Assembly (NCBI GenBank): GCA_016124315.1
Contig: WGNW01000035.1
Location: 1 to 58,028, forward strand
From: Alphaproteobacteria bacterium
GTDB taxonomy: Bacteria > Pseudomonadota > Alphaproteobacteria > SMXS01
Reading direction: 5' to 3'
Length of the DNA: 58,028 bases
Made by a program: the position numbers and the translations under genes. Shown in pieces: positions 17,679 through 26,288 of this stretch; the first letter of the stretch is position 1; every line of letters starts with the position of its first letter. The notes under the pieces were generated by a model, which searched no databases, was not told where the DNA came from, and worked only from the letters and a program-made list of their open reading frames with translations.

Positions 17679-19223
17679 ATGACAATGAATACCAAGTTGC
17701 TGGTGATCGGGCTGGATTCCTTCGACTCGAGCCTCGCGCGGCAATGGACCGACGAAGGCCGGCTTCCCCATCTGACTGCGTTCGAGAGCCGAGCCGTGGC
17801 CGCGCCCGTCCACAATCCGCCTGGCTTCGAATCCGGCTCGGTCTGGGCCAGCTTCGCGTTCGGCGCGGACCCCGGCCGGCACGGATTCCACGACCATGTG
17901 CGCCGGTTCGACAGCGCTTCCTACGAAACCAGCGTCCACGATCCGGCAGACAACCCCGCTACGGCCATCTGGGACAGGCTGGAAGCGGCCGGGAAGCGCG
18001 CCATCGTCATCGATGCGGTCGTCCCGCCGAACCTTCGCACGCCGAACGGCATCCGCGTGATTGACTGGGCGGCGCACGCGCCGTCCGACGGGACGGCGAC
18101 CCTGAAGCTGAAGACCTGGCCGCCGGCGCTCCGGGAAACCATCGAGCGCGACTACGGCGCCGATCCCCTCGGCGGCAAGATGTGCGATTCCCACCGGCCG
18201 CGCAGCAGCGAAGAGCAGGCCGGCTTTCGCGATGCGCTGGTCCGGCGCGTCGCCATGAAGACGTCGCTTTTGAAGGACCTGATTGCACGGGAGCCATGGG
18301 ATTTCTGCTTCGCCAGTTATTCGGAGGCCCATTGCGCCGGCCACCATTGCTGGCACCTGAACGATCCCGGCCACGAGGAGCACTACCCGGCGGTGGCCGC
18401 CGCGGTCGGCAACCCGCTTCGCGACGTCTACGAGGCGCTCGACCGGGCCGTGGGAGACATCGTGGCGCACGCCGGCGACGACGTCGGCGTCATGATCTTC
18501 ATGAGCCATGGAATCGAAACCGGCTACACCGGCGTCCGCCTGCTCGACCGTATCCTTGCGCGCCTCGACGGCGAACTCAACGAGACGCGCAACGCGAGCC
18601 TGTCGACGGCGCGGCAGGTGTGGCGCTCCCTGCCCCAGCCGATGCGCCGGCTGCTTTCGCCGGCCCGCGCCCGGTTCGCGCAGAGCGTCTACCGGGAAGG
18701 CTTCCTGCCCCACCGGGAACGCCGGCTGTGCTTCGAGGTCTTCTGCAACGAGCGGACATCGGGCATCCGGATCAACCTGGCGGGCCGCGAGGCGCACGGC
18801 ATCGTGCAACCCGGCGCCGAATTCGACGCACTGTGCGCCCGCCTGAAGCGTCAGCTCCTCGACATTCACAACGAGGAGACGGGAGAGCCCCTGGTCCTCG
18901 ACGTCGTGCGCACCAGCGACGCCTACGAAGGTGCGGGCATCGCGCAGCTGCCCGACCTGCTTGTCACCTGGAACAGAGCCGCGCCGATCCGCCGGGTATG
19001 GTCGGCGGAACTCGGCCGCATGCACCATCCCCACCCCAGCATCCGCACGGGCGACCACAGGCCCGACGGCCTGCTGCTCGCCAGCATGCCGAACGCCACG
19101 GCCCGGCGGCTTAACGCCCCCATCAACGTCATCGACCTCGCGCCGTCCATCGCCGCGCTGTTCAACGTCGAGACCGTCGGCTTCCAGGGGCGGACGCTCG
19201 ACGCCCTGACCGGCGGCCCATGA
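17679..19223 (+). CDS. Alkaline-phosphatase-superfamily protein (type I phosphodiesterase/nucleotide pyrophosphatase-like)
   Basis: 514 residues from the ATG at 17679, no signal peptide. The fold is marked by LLVIGLDSFDSSLARQWTDE (first metal aspartate D13), PPGFESGSVWASFAFGADPG (expected nucleophile region), FASYSEAHCAGHHCWH (metal Glu/His), FMSHGIETGYTG and the late GDHRPDGLLLASMP. In active members the fourth motif normally reads SDHG; here the Asp is replaced (MSHG), so one metal ligand seems altered. Substrate unknown; it is coupled by ATGA to a glycosyltransferase-like gene, suggesting a joint role on a surface glycan or lipid. An N-terminal start further upstream would overlap the GST gene. 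Confidence 0.75.
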   Translation: MTMNTKLLVIGLDSFDSSLARQWTDEGRLPHLTAFESRAVAAPVHNPPGFESGSVWASFAFGADPGRHGFHDHVRRFDSASYETSVHDPADNPATAIWDRLEAAGKRAIVIDAVVPPNLRTPNGIRVIDWAAHAPSDGTATLKLKTWPPALRETIERDYGADPLGGKMCDSHRPRSSEEQAGFRDALVRRVAMKTSLLKDLIAREPWDFCFASYSEAHCAGHHCWHLNDPGHEEHYPAVAAAVGNPLRDVYEALDRAVGDIVAHAGDDVGVMIFMSHGIETGYTGVRLLDRILARLDGELNETRNASLSTARQVWRSLPQPMRRLLSPARARFAQSVYREGFLPHRERRLCFEVFCNERTSGIRINLAGREAHGIVQPGAEFDALCARLKRQLLDIHNEETGEPLVLDVVRTSDAYEGAGIAQLPDLLVTWNRAAPIRRVWSAELGRMHHPHPSIRTGDHRPDGLLLASMPNATARRLNAPINVIDLAPSIAALFNVETVGFQGRTLDALTGGP

Positions 19224-20110
19224 GCGACGGCGAACAGCCCGGCGCCCCGGACCAGGCGGTCCTGTTCATGACCCATTTCGTCGACGCGCCGCTGCTCGAG
19301 GCCTTTGCAAAGGTGCAGCGCGAGCTGGCCGGCAGCGCCCACGTCATCCTGCTGTTCAACGCGGCGGACGGCACCGCACTCCCCGAAGCGGCGGCGCACC
19401 TGCCGCACCACCTCACCAACCGAGAGGCGCTGGCCCGCCTGCCTTTCCCGCGGGCTCGAGAGGGCTTCGGACCCGAGACCACCGACCTGCCGTTCCACCA
19501 CTTCGCCATGACCCGTCCCGGTTACCGCCACTACTGGCTGATGGAGTACGACGTACGCTTTTCCGGCAACTGGCGGACCCTGTTCGATGCCTTCGCCGCC
19601 AGCCCCGCCGACCTGTTGTGCACCAACCTGTTCCGCCGGGCCGGCAATCCCGAGTGGCACCGCCGCTACCCGCCCTGTCCGCCCGAGGGCGTCACCGTGA
19701 CGGAGGACGACCTAATCCGCGGATTCTTTCCGTTCTACCGGCTGTCGCGCCGGGGGGTGGACGTCCTGCAGGCTGCCTTCGCCGAAGGCTGGGAGGGCCA
19801 TTACGAAGCCATCGTGCCGGTGATCCTCGCCCGGGCCGGCTGCATCATCGAGGATTTCGGCGGCGCCGGAGAGTTCGTCGCGCCCGGCAACCGCAACCGC
19901 TTCTACTTGAGCGCCCAGCGGACGCTGTCCATGTCGCCCGGAACCTTCGTCTACCGGCCGGTCTTTACCCGGCCCGGCAAGCGGGCGGATACGCTCTGGC
20001 ACCCGGTGAAGCCGGGCCACCGATTCACGGGCGACAGCGTGCGCAGCCGGGTGCTCCGCCTCGTCTACCGGCTGCTGTTACCGTTGATGCTGCTGAAGAA
20101 TCGGCGCTGA
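19220..20110 (+). CDS. Glycosyltransferase-like protein coupled to the phosphodiesterase
   Basis: 296 residues, start fused to the preceding stop (ATGA). The clearest motif is a GT-A-like acidic patch in RHYWLMEYDVRFSGNWRTLF, resembling the metal-binding DxD region of glycosyltransferases, followed by LLCTNLFRRAGNPEWHRRYP and a basic C-terminal helix (RSRVLRLVYRLLLPLMLLKN) that may attach to the inner membrane. I cannot name the family. The translational coupling says that its product works with the AlkP-superfamily protein. Ends at a strong terminator shared with the convergent PEP-CTERM gene. Confidence 0.6.
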   Translation: MSDGEQPGAPDQAVLFMTHFVDAPLLEAFAKVQRELAGSAHVILLFNAADGTALPEAAAHLPHHLTNREALARLPFPRAREGFGPETTDLPFHHFAMTRPGYRHYWLMEYDVRFSGNWRTLFDAFAASPADLLCTNLFRRAGNPEWHRRYPPCPPEGVTVTEDDLIRGFFPFYRLSRRGVDVLQAAFAEGWEGHYEAIVPVILARAGCIIEDFGGAGEFVAPGNRNRFYLSAQRTLSMSPGTFVYRPVFTRPGKRADTLWHPVKPGHRFTGDSVRSRVLRLVYRLLLPLMLLKNRR

Positions 20111-20131
20111 GCCGTGAGGGTCCCGAAACGC

Positions 20132-20172
20132 GAGAGGGGCACCCTTGGGTGCCCCTCTCAGTTCCGGATTTT
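20132..20172. terminator. Bidirectional intrinsic terminator
   Basis: Perfect inverted repeat GAGAGGGGCACCC (20132-20144) / GGGTGCCCCTCTC (20147-20159), practically a 12-bp stem with a 4-nt loop, followed on the plus strand by GTTCCGGATTTTT. It separates the rightward glycosyltransferase-like gene from the leftward PEP-CTERM gene and can serve both. Confidence 0.85.
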
Positions 20173-20208
20173 TAACTGGCGGGCCCGGACCCGCGCCCCC
20201 ATCTGCCG

Positions 20209-20979
20209 CTAGCAGGCCTGCCGGCGGCGTCGATAGTAACCCAGCGCCAGTGCGCCCAGCCCGAGGAACAGGCCGGCAGCCGCCGGTTCCGGCACGTCGT
20301 TGGCAAGGCCGTTGAGCGTGACCGAGATGTTGTCGATGGCGAAGCTCTCGTCCTCCGCCGTGCCCTGCCAGCCAGCGCCGTTGGCGAACCACTGGATGGT
20401 CAGCGTCGAGGCGGTGTGGGCAATGTTGTCGAACAGCGTGTCGAGGCCCATGTTGTAGGCGGAGTCGACGTAGTAGACGCCGGTGGTGAAGCCGAGATCC
20501 TGGTGATGCGCCAGTTCGACGCCCGCCGGCGGCACATAGGACGCGGTGGTCGCGAAGCCGCCGTTGGAGGAATTCTCGAAGGTCTCGGAGAAGATCGGCG
20601 TGCCGTCGATGGTGACGTTCATGAAGTCGGGCGCCACGCTGTTCACGCCGTCGCCGTTGCCGTCCCACGAATCGATGATCGCGAGGAAGAAGTCCAGCGA
20701 GATGCTGGTATGGGTCGGCAGGTTGGTCAGCGTCAGGGTGATCGGCTGGGACGTCGGCGAGACGTCGCGCAGGAAGGTGTTGCCGAAGCCGTAGGCCGAA
20801 TAGCCCTGGGTCCCTTCGAGCGCGCCCGCGCCGGTGATCTCCGACGGCAGACCGCTCTCGAAGTCGGTCTGGAAGTAGGCGGCCGAGGCGGCGTGCGGTC
20901 CGGCGAACAGCCCAACCAGCACGGCGGCGGCAGTGACTTTGAGCGCCAGGCTCAGATTGGTACGGGCGAGGACGCGCAT
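20209..20979 (-). CDS. PEP-CTERM sorting domain protein (secreted, putative surface protein)
   Basis: 256 residues from the ATG at 20979 (Shine-Dalgarno AGAGGG). N-terminal signal peptide: LSLALKVTAAAVLVGLFAGP then an AXA-type site (PHAASA). The mature part is Ser/Thr/Asn/Gly-rich and beta-sandwich-like, with an extracellular cast. The C-terminus carries the PEP-CTERM tripartite tail: VPEP, a hydrophobic stretch (AAAGLFLGLGALALGYY) and the basic RRRRQ end, recognised by exosortase/EpsH enzymes. No exosortase gene is in the window, but a glycosyltransferase of the exosortase-associated type is encoded at 50389. Upstream start at 20997 or 21048 is possible but would spoil the signal peptide. 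Confidence 0.85.
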   Translation of the reverse strand: MRVLARTNLSLALKVTAAAVLVGLFAGPHAASAAYFQTDFESGLPSEITGAGALEGTQGYSAYGFGNTFLRDVSPTSQPITLTLTNLPTHTSISLDFFLAIIDSWDGNGDGVNSVAPDFMNVTIDGTPIFSETFENSSNGGFATTASYVPPAGVELAHHQDLGFTTGVYYVDSAYNMGLDTLFDNIAHTASTLTIQWFANGAGWQGTAEDESFAIDNISVTLNGLANDVPEPAAAGLFLGLGALALGYYRRRRQAC

Positions 20980-21143
20980 GAATCCCTCTTCGTGCGGCAT
21001 TTCCTGTAAAATTTGAAGTAAACTACTCCAGTTCGGGAGCGAATCCAACTGGATTCAGGCAACCCCGCCATTACCTTCCATAATAGCGCCTTGAATTCGC
21101 CTCCCGGTCGCCTTGGAGCGGCGTGGTCCTGGAACCGGGCCGG

Positions 21144-22364
21144 TTACGTCCCGCGCGGATCCATCTCCACCGCTTCCGGCGTCATCCGCGGCACCACCTG
21201 ATAGGGCGCCCGCTGATCCTCGGGCACGGGCGCCTTCTGACTGATCCGCCACCAGACGTAGAGGGCGACCAGGGTGCACACGGTCGCCTCCAGCACGAAC
21301 ATGGCAGAGGCGGAGAAGCTGTACATCACCGTCGCCGAGAACAGCGGACCGAGAAAGGCGCCGACGCTGTAGGCCAGCAACAGGCCACGGCCCGTGGCGA
21401 CCACCTCAGTTGAATCGACATTGTCGTTGGCGTTGGCCACGCTGAGCGGATAGAGCGTGAAACTCAGGCCGCCGAACAGCGCCACCAGCAGCAGCAGAAC
21501 GTAGAAGTGGCCGGCATGGAGCAGCGAGATGCAGACGGCGACGACCGCCACCGCCAGGTTGACGGCGACGATCACCCGGCGCCGGTCGAACCGGTCCGAA
21601 AGGCGTCCGATCGGCCACTGCATGATCAGCCCGCCGAAGACGGCCGCGCCCATGAACGCCGCCGTCTGCGACGAGCTGAGCCCGACGGCGATGGCGAAAA
21701 ACGGTGCCAGGGCATAGAACGCGCCGACGACCAGGCCTGACATCAGGCTGCCAACGATCCCCGTCGGCGAGATGCCGTACAGCCGGGCAACGCTGAAATT
21801 GGGCGTCGACACGGCCACCGGCGCCTCGACCTTGGTGAGAGCCACGGGAACGGCGGCGATGGAGATCATCACCGAGGCGATGGCGAACAGGCCGAAGCCG
21901 TGCTGGTCCATGGCCAGCAGCAACTGGCCGAAGCCGTTGGCGGCATAGAACACGATCATGTAGAGCGCCAGCACTTGGCCGCGGCTCTCGCGGGTGGAGC
22001 GGACGTTCAGCCAGCTTTCGACGCAAAGCAGCAGGCCGGCCATGCAGAAGCCCTCGGCGAGGCGCAGCACCGCCCACAGCAGCGGGCTGAGGCCGAACGG
22101 ATGCAGCAGCGAGGCGGCCGACAGGATGGCGGTGAAGGCGCTGTAGGTCCGGATGTAGCCCACCGACACGATCCAGCGCTGCATCACCATGGAGCCGGCG
22201 AAGAGACCGATGAAATAGGCCGACATCACCCAGCCCGCCGTGAGCGCGTTCGCGCCGGCCTGGGCGAGGCGCACGCTGAGCAGCGTGCCCAGCAGGCCGG
22301 CTCCGAGCGCCAGCAGGAACACCGCCAGAAGCAGTGCCGTGATGGAGGCCAGTACCGCTTTCAT
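21144..22364 (-). CDS. MFS transporter (YcaD-like)
   Basis: 406 residues with about 12 hydrophobic segments: LASITALLLAVFLLALGAGL, GWVMSAYFIGLFAGS, the loop-2/3 signature region RWIVSVGYIRTYSAFTAIL, a conserved CVESWLNVRSTRESRGQVLA segment typical of the YcaD/UMF2 subgroup, and a loop SDRFDRRRVIVAVN between TM8 and TM9. Inner-membrane secondary transporter; substrate unknown. ATG at 22364 with GAGGGACGA ahead. Reads in the same direction as the luciferase-like monooxygenase gene, 79 bp upstream of it in transcription order, so the two may be co-transcribed. Confidence 0.87.
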   Translation of the reverse strand: MKAVLASITALLLAVFLLALGAGLLGTLLSVRLAQAGANALTAGWVMSAYFIGLFAGSMVMQRWIVSVGYIRTYSAFTAILSAASLLHPFGLSPLLWAVLRLAEGFCMAGLLLCVESWLNVRSTRESRGQVLALYMIVFYAANGFGQLLLAMDQHGFGLFAIASVMISIAAVPVALTKVEAPVAVSTPNFSVARLYGISPTGIVGSLMSGLVVGAFYALAPFFAIAVGLSSSQTAAFMGAAVFGGLIMQWPIGRLSDRFDRRRVIVAVNLAVAVVAVCISLLHAGHFYVLLLLVALFGGLSFTLYPLSVANANDNVDSTEVVATGRGLLLAYSVGAFLGPLFSATVMYSFSASAMFVLEATVCTLVALYVWWRISQKAPVPEDQRAPYQVVPRMTPEAVEMDPRGT

Positions 22365-22443
22365 TCGTCCCTCGTTCGTCTTCCCCGACAGGGCGGGAAC
22401 GGCATGGAGCCGGACCGGTTCCGGCCCGCCGATCGCGGAACGC

Positions 22444-23445
22444 CTAAAGCTTGAGCTTGTCGGGCGTGAAGGCGGCGAAGGTGCGCGCCGTCTCTTCCGG
22501 CGTCGCGCCGCCCAGGGGCGCGATGATGTGGGTGTGGATGCCGGTCTGCGCGCACCAGCGGAGACGCTCGCGGCACTCCTCCTCGGTCCCGATGATGGCG
22601 ATCTCGTCGACCATCTCGTCGGAGATGGCGCCGGTGGTCTTGCCGCGGTCGCGTTCGGCCCAGCCTTCGCGGATCACCGCCGCCGCGTCCTCGTAGCCCG
22701 CCCACGACAGGAACTTGTTGTAGACGGGGGTGGCGTAATAGGGCGCGAACGCCGCCCGGAACCGGGCCCGGGCGGACTCCTTATCGTCGGTGACCAGCAC
22801 CATGTGCCGGTTTACCACCTCGACGCCGGCCGGGTCCTTGCCGGCGCGCCGCGCGCCGACGGCGACGTGCTCGATCATCTTGGGCAGCGCCCGCTTCGGC
22901 CACAGGTTGAAGATCACGCCGTCGCTGAACTCGGCCGCCGTCTCGATCATGGTCGAGCGCAGCGCCGCCATGTAGACGGGCACGGGAGATTCCAGCGGCG
23001 CCTGGATGTAGCCATGGCTGCGCACCGTCTCCAGGTCGAAGTTGGACTTCTCTCCCGCCAGCATGGACTTGACCATGACGGTGGTTTCCCGGACCCGCGT
23101 CACCGGCTTGTCGAGCGGCACGCCGTGCCAGCCGTCCATCATCGTCTGGCTCGATGCGCCCAGGCCCATGACGAAGCGGCCGGGCAGTACCTGGCCCAGC
23201 ACGTTGGCCGTGGCGGCCAGCACCGCGGGCGTCCTGGTGAACACCGGCGTCACCGCGACCCCGAGGCGCAGCCGCTCGGTGTGATGGGCGATGGCGGCTG
23301 CCGTGGTCAGCGAATCCGGCGCGCCGCCGTCGCCAAACCACGCGTCGTCATAGCCGTTCGCCTCGGCCCAGCGCACCCGGTCCACCGTATCCTGGACCTT
23401 CGGGCCGGCCGGCAAAGTCACCGCGATGCGTTGCCTGAGCGCCAT
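22444..23445 (-). CDS. LLM-class (luciferase-like) flavin-dependent monooxygenase
   Basis: 333-residue TIM-barrel oxidoreductase of the bacterial luciferase-like superfamily. RWAEANGYDDAWFGDGGAPD, RLRLGVAVTPVFTRTPAVLA, LPGRFVMGLGASSQTMMDGW and VYMAALRSTMIETAAEFSDG follow the family; C-terminal GGATPEETARTFAAFTPDKL. Members use FMN or F420; the exact cofactor is not decided by the sequence I can see. The ATG at 23445 follows the strong Shine-Dalgarno GGAGGCGGGAC. Downstream in the same direction lies the MFS transporter. A reduced-flavin supplier would be needed; one candidate is encoded at 6212 but is not linked. Confidence 0.85.
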   Translation of the reverse strand: MALRQRIAVTLPAGPKVQDTVDRVRWAEANGYDDAWFGDGGAPDSLTTAAAIAHHTERLRLGVAVTPVFTRTPAVLAATANVLGQVLPGRFVMGLGASSQTMMDGWHGVPLDKPVTRVRETTVMVKSMLAGEKSNFDLETVRSHGYIQAPLESPVPVYMAALRSTMIETAAEFSDGVIFNLWPKRALPKMIEHVAVGARRAGKDPAGVEVVNRHMVLVTDDKESARARFRAAFAPYYATPVYNKFLSWAGYEDAAAVIREGWAERDRGKTTGAISDEMVDEIAIIGTEEECRERLRWCAQTGIHTHIIAPLGGATPEETARTFAAFTPDKLKL

Positions 23446-23538
23446 GTCCCGCCTCCATCCTTGTCATGATCTTCCCGACGTGGGGCGGCAGGCTAGTGGC
23501 TTCACCGGCCCTTGGCCACGGGAAATCCGCGCGGCGCT

Positions 23539-24105
23539 TCAGTGAACCTTGCGCTTCGCGATCCCCCGGACGGCAACGGCCTGGGCGCCGTGCTCGCCCT
23601 GGACCTCCGAGAACATGACCTCCTGGCCGGGTTCCAGCGCGTCGAAGCCCTCGTCGGCGACGCTCTCGCGGTCGAAGTAGACGTCCCGCCCGCCGGGAGC
23701 GGCGATGATGCCGTAGCCCTCGTAGGGATAGATCTTGGCGATGATCCCGGGCGGCAGCTCCTCATGGTGCCTGACCCGCGACTGCCGCCGACGCATGGCA
23801 CTCTGCAGCTGTCGCTTGGCCGCCGCGAAGGCGTCGTGGATGGCCGCGTAAACGTCCGAATGGGCGCGGCGGTTGCCCGGATCGCGGCTCACCACCACGT
23901 CGCCGCCGCCAGGCAGCGTGACGTGGATCCGGACATAGTAGGCATTGCCGCGCTGGTGGTGCTGATGGGGCTTGTCGATGACGACCCGGCACGAGGTGAT
24001 GCGGTGGTAGAAATGCTCCAGCTTGGAGGCTTCCTGCCGCACTCGGGCCGCGACGGAGTCGGAGGGCTCGAGACCTTCGAATGCGATTTCCAGCGGTATC
24101 TCCAT
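23539..24105 (-). CDS. HPF/RaiA-like ribosome-associated domain fused to a cold-shock domain
   Basis: 188 residues with two modules. Residues ~1-110 are the beta-alpha-beta-beta-beta-alpha fold of hibernation-promoting factor/YfiA (PLEIAFEGLEPSDSVAARVR, HFYHRITSCRVVIDKPHQHH, NAYYVRIHVTLPGGGDVVVS, SDVYAAIHDAFAAAKRQLQS). Residues ~118-185 form an OB-fold cold-shock-like domain (GIIAKIYPYEGYGIIAAPGG, RDVYFDRESVADEGFDAL, PGQEVMFSEV). Both bind the ribosome or RNA, so a stress or stationary-phase translation factor is likely. The ATG at 24105 has GGAGAGAAGGTC ahead. Monocistronic. Such fusions occur in some alphaproteobacteria; function has, to my knowledge, not been worked out in detail. Confidence 0.85.
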   Translation of the reverse strand: MEIPLEIAFEGLEPSDSVAARVRQEASKLEHFYHRITSCRVVIDKPHQHHQRGNAYYVRIHVTLPGGGDVVVSRDPGNRRAHSDVYAAIHDAFAAAKRQLQSAMRRRQSRVRHHEELPPGIIAKIYPYEGYGIIAAPGGRDVYFDRESVADEGFDALEPGQEVMFSEVQGEHGAQAVAVRGIAKRKVH

Positions 24106-24198
24106 GACCTTCTCTCCTCTTCTTATCTCTTAACCCTACTCCCTTCCCAAGGCGCCAGAGTTGACTTTGCGCAACGGCAGATATGCCCGGAGGGGCGG

Positions 24199-25311
24199 CT
24201 ATCCGCCCTTGCGCAGGTCCTCCACCAGGGCGCCCAGGAACCGGGCGGCCTCGCCGCCGGTGACAACCCGGTGATCGAAGGTGATCGACACCGGCAGTAT
24301 AGTACGGACGACGGCCTCGCCGTCCCGCGGCACCACGGCCGGCGCCGCCCGGCCGATGCCGACGATCGCCACCTGCGGCGGCACCACGACCAGATGGGCG
24401 TGCCGACCGCCGAGGGTGCCGAAATTGGACAGGGTGATGGTCTGCCCGCGCAGATGCTCCAGCGGGATCTGGCGGGACCGCACCGCCGCCTTGAGCGCCT
24501 CCAGGCCGCGCTTCAGATCGTCTTCCGAACGGCCGGTAATGTCGTTGAGTACCGGCACGAACAGGCCGTCCTCGGCGTCGACGGCGATGCCGAGATGGAC
24601 CTCGCTGTGAACCAGGATTCGATCGCCGGCCGCGTCGTACCAGGCGTTCAGTCCCGGGGACGCGGCGACTCCGGCGGCGATGGCGCGCACCAGCCGCATC
24701 ATCACGTCGGCCTCTTCCGGCCAGTCGCCGATATCGGCGTCGTCCATGATGGTGGCGGGCACCACCGCCCGGCCCGAGGCGGTCATGTTGCGGGCCATCG
24801 CCCTGCGCACGCCGCGCACCGGCTCCCAGCCGGCGCCGTCGCGGCCGAGCAAACCCTGGGATGCCGCCTCCACGTCCTCGCGCGTGATCTGGCCCTGCGC
24901 GCCGGTGGGCGTCACGCCCGCCAGGTCGACGCCCAGGTCGCGCGCCAGCGCCCGCACGGCCGGCAGCGCCTTGGCCAGCGGCGAGCCCTGGCCCGGCGGC
25001 CTCGGCCGGGGCGGCGGCGGAGGCGGCGGCGCCGCGGCCGACACCTGGCCGACCACGGTGCCCGTGTCTTCGCCCGCCTCTTCCTCGATCTCCACCAGGT
25101 CGCCGCCCACGGCGACGGTGTCGCCCGTCGCGGCGAACACGCGGACGACGCGGCCCGACCAGGGCGAGGGCACCTCGACCACCGCCTTTTCGGTCTCCAC
25201 CGACACCAGCGGCTGATCGGCGACCACGTGATCGCCCTCGCCGACGTGCCAGGTGACGATCTCCGCCTCCTGGAGCCCCTCGCCGAGATCTGGCAGCGTG
25301 AACGTCTTCAT
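24199..25311 (-). CDS. Dihydrolipoamide acyltransferase (E2) of a 2-oxoacid dehydrogenase
   Basis: 370 residues. One N-terminal lipoyl domain (residues 1-80) with the lipoylation lysine K42 in VETEKAVVEVPSP, a proline-rich linker (about 93-107), a peripheral subunit-binding domain (PAVRALARDLGVDLAGVTPT, GAQGQITREDVEAA) and the trimer-forming catalytic domain. The His motif reads TFDHRVVTGGEAARFL rather than DHRxxDG, a substitution I have seen in other bacterial E2 proteins. Start is coupled to E1beta by ATGA (25308-25311). It carries the acyl group between E1 and CoA. No E3 gene follows. Confidence 0.88.
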   Translation of the reverse strand: MKTFTLPDLGEGLQEAEIVTWHVGEGDHVVADQPLVSVETEKAVVEVPSPWSGRVVRVFAATGDTVAVGGDLVEIEEEAGEDTGTVVGQVSAAAPPPPPPPRPRPPGQGSPLAKALPAVRALARDLGVDLAGVTPTGAQGQITREDVEAASQGLLGRDGAGWEPVRGVRRAMARNMTASGRAVVPATIMDDADIGDWPEEADVMMRLVRAIAAGVAASPGLNAWYDAAGDRILVHSEVHLGIAVDAEDGLFVPVLNDITGRSEDDLKRGLEALKAAVRSRQIPLEHLRGQTITLSNFGTLGGRHAHLVVVPPQVAIVGIGRAAPAVVPRDGEAVVRTILPVSITFDHRVVTGGEAARFLGALVEDLRKGG

Positions 25312-26288
25312 TGGAACCGCACCGTCTCCCTTCCCGCCGCGACGATCCGGTCGATGCCGGGCAGGTAGGCGTCCTCCAGCCGGGGCAGCGGCATCACCGT
25401 GTCGAAGCCGGCGACGCGGCGCACCGGCGCGGCCAGCGACAGCAGCGCCTTCTCGGCGAGCCGCGCCGCAATCTCGCCGCCGAAGCCGGCGGTCAGCGCC
25501 GCCTCGTGGACGATGACGCAGCGGCCGGTGCGGCCCACGGAGTCGAGGATCGTCTCCTCGTCGAGCGGCTTCAGGGTGGCGACGTCGATCACCTCGGCCT
25601 CGATCCCCTCCTCCGCCAGCGCGTCGGCCGCCGCCAGGGTCTCGCGGGTCATGGCACCCCAGGTGACCAGGGTGAGGTCGCTGCCCTCGCGCATCACGTA
25701 GCAGCAGTCCAGTTCGGCCGCCGCGCCGTCGTCCGCCACCTCTTCCCGGACGGCGCGGTAGAGGCGCGTGGGCTCGAGGAAGATCACCGGGTCAGGGTCA
25801 CGGATCGCCGCCAGCAGCAGGCCGTAGGCGCGGGACGGCGTCGACGGGATCACCACGCGCAGGCCCGGAATGTGGGCGAACATGGACTCGACGCTTTCCG
25901 AATGGTGCTCCGGCGCCTTGATCCCCGTGCCCATGGGCATGCGCATGACCATCGGGCAGCTCAGCCGCCCGCGGGTGCGGTTCCGCAGGCGGGAGGCGTG
26001 GTTCACGATCTGGTCGAGGGCCGGGTAGACGAAGCCCATGAACTGGATCTCGGCCACCGGCCGGAAGCCCTGCGCGCCGAGGCCGACGCACATGCCGGCG
26101 ATCAGGCCTTCGGCGAGCGGCGTGTCGCGCACGCGGGCCGGGCCGAACCGGTCGAGCAACCCTTCGGTGGCGCGGAACACGCCGCCGTCGCGCCCGACGT
26201 CCTCGCCCAGCACCAGCACCGTCGGGTCCTCGTCCATGGCCCGCCCGAGCGCCATCGCGACGGCTTCCACCAGGGTCACCTCAGCCAT
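25308..26288 (-). CDS. 2-oxoacid dehydrogenase E1 component, beta subunit
   Basis: 326-residue transketolase-like subunit. Motifs: TLVEAVAMALGRAMDEDPTV, VLGEDVGRDGGVFRATEGLL, the E1beta core EIQFMGFVYPALDQIVNHAS, CPMVMRMPMGTGIKAPEHHS, and C-terminal transketolase domain with GFGGEIAARLAEKALLSLAA. It forms the TPP-binding heterotetramer with the E1alpha subunit encoded just upstream in transcription order; the two reading frames overlap by 8 bp (26281-26288). Substrate (pyruvate, branched-chain 2-oxoacids or acetoin) cannot be decided by eye. Confidence 0.9.
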   Translation of the reverse strand: MAEVTLVEAVAMALGRAMDEDPTVLVLGEDVGRDGGVFRATEGLLDRFGPARVRDTPLAEGLIAGMCVGLGAQGFRPVAEIQFMGFVYPALDQIVNHASRLRNRTRGRLSCPMVMRMPMGTGIKAPEHHSESVESMFAHIPGLRVVIPSTPSRAYGLLLAAIRDPDPVIFLEPTRLYRAVREEVADDGAAAELDCCYVMREGSDLTLVTWGAMTRETLAAADALAEEGIEAEVIDVATLKPLDEETILDSVGRTGRCVIVHEAALTAGFGGEIAARLAEKALLSLAAPVRRVAGFDTVMPLPRLEDAYLPGIDRIVAAGRETVRFQ

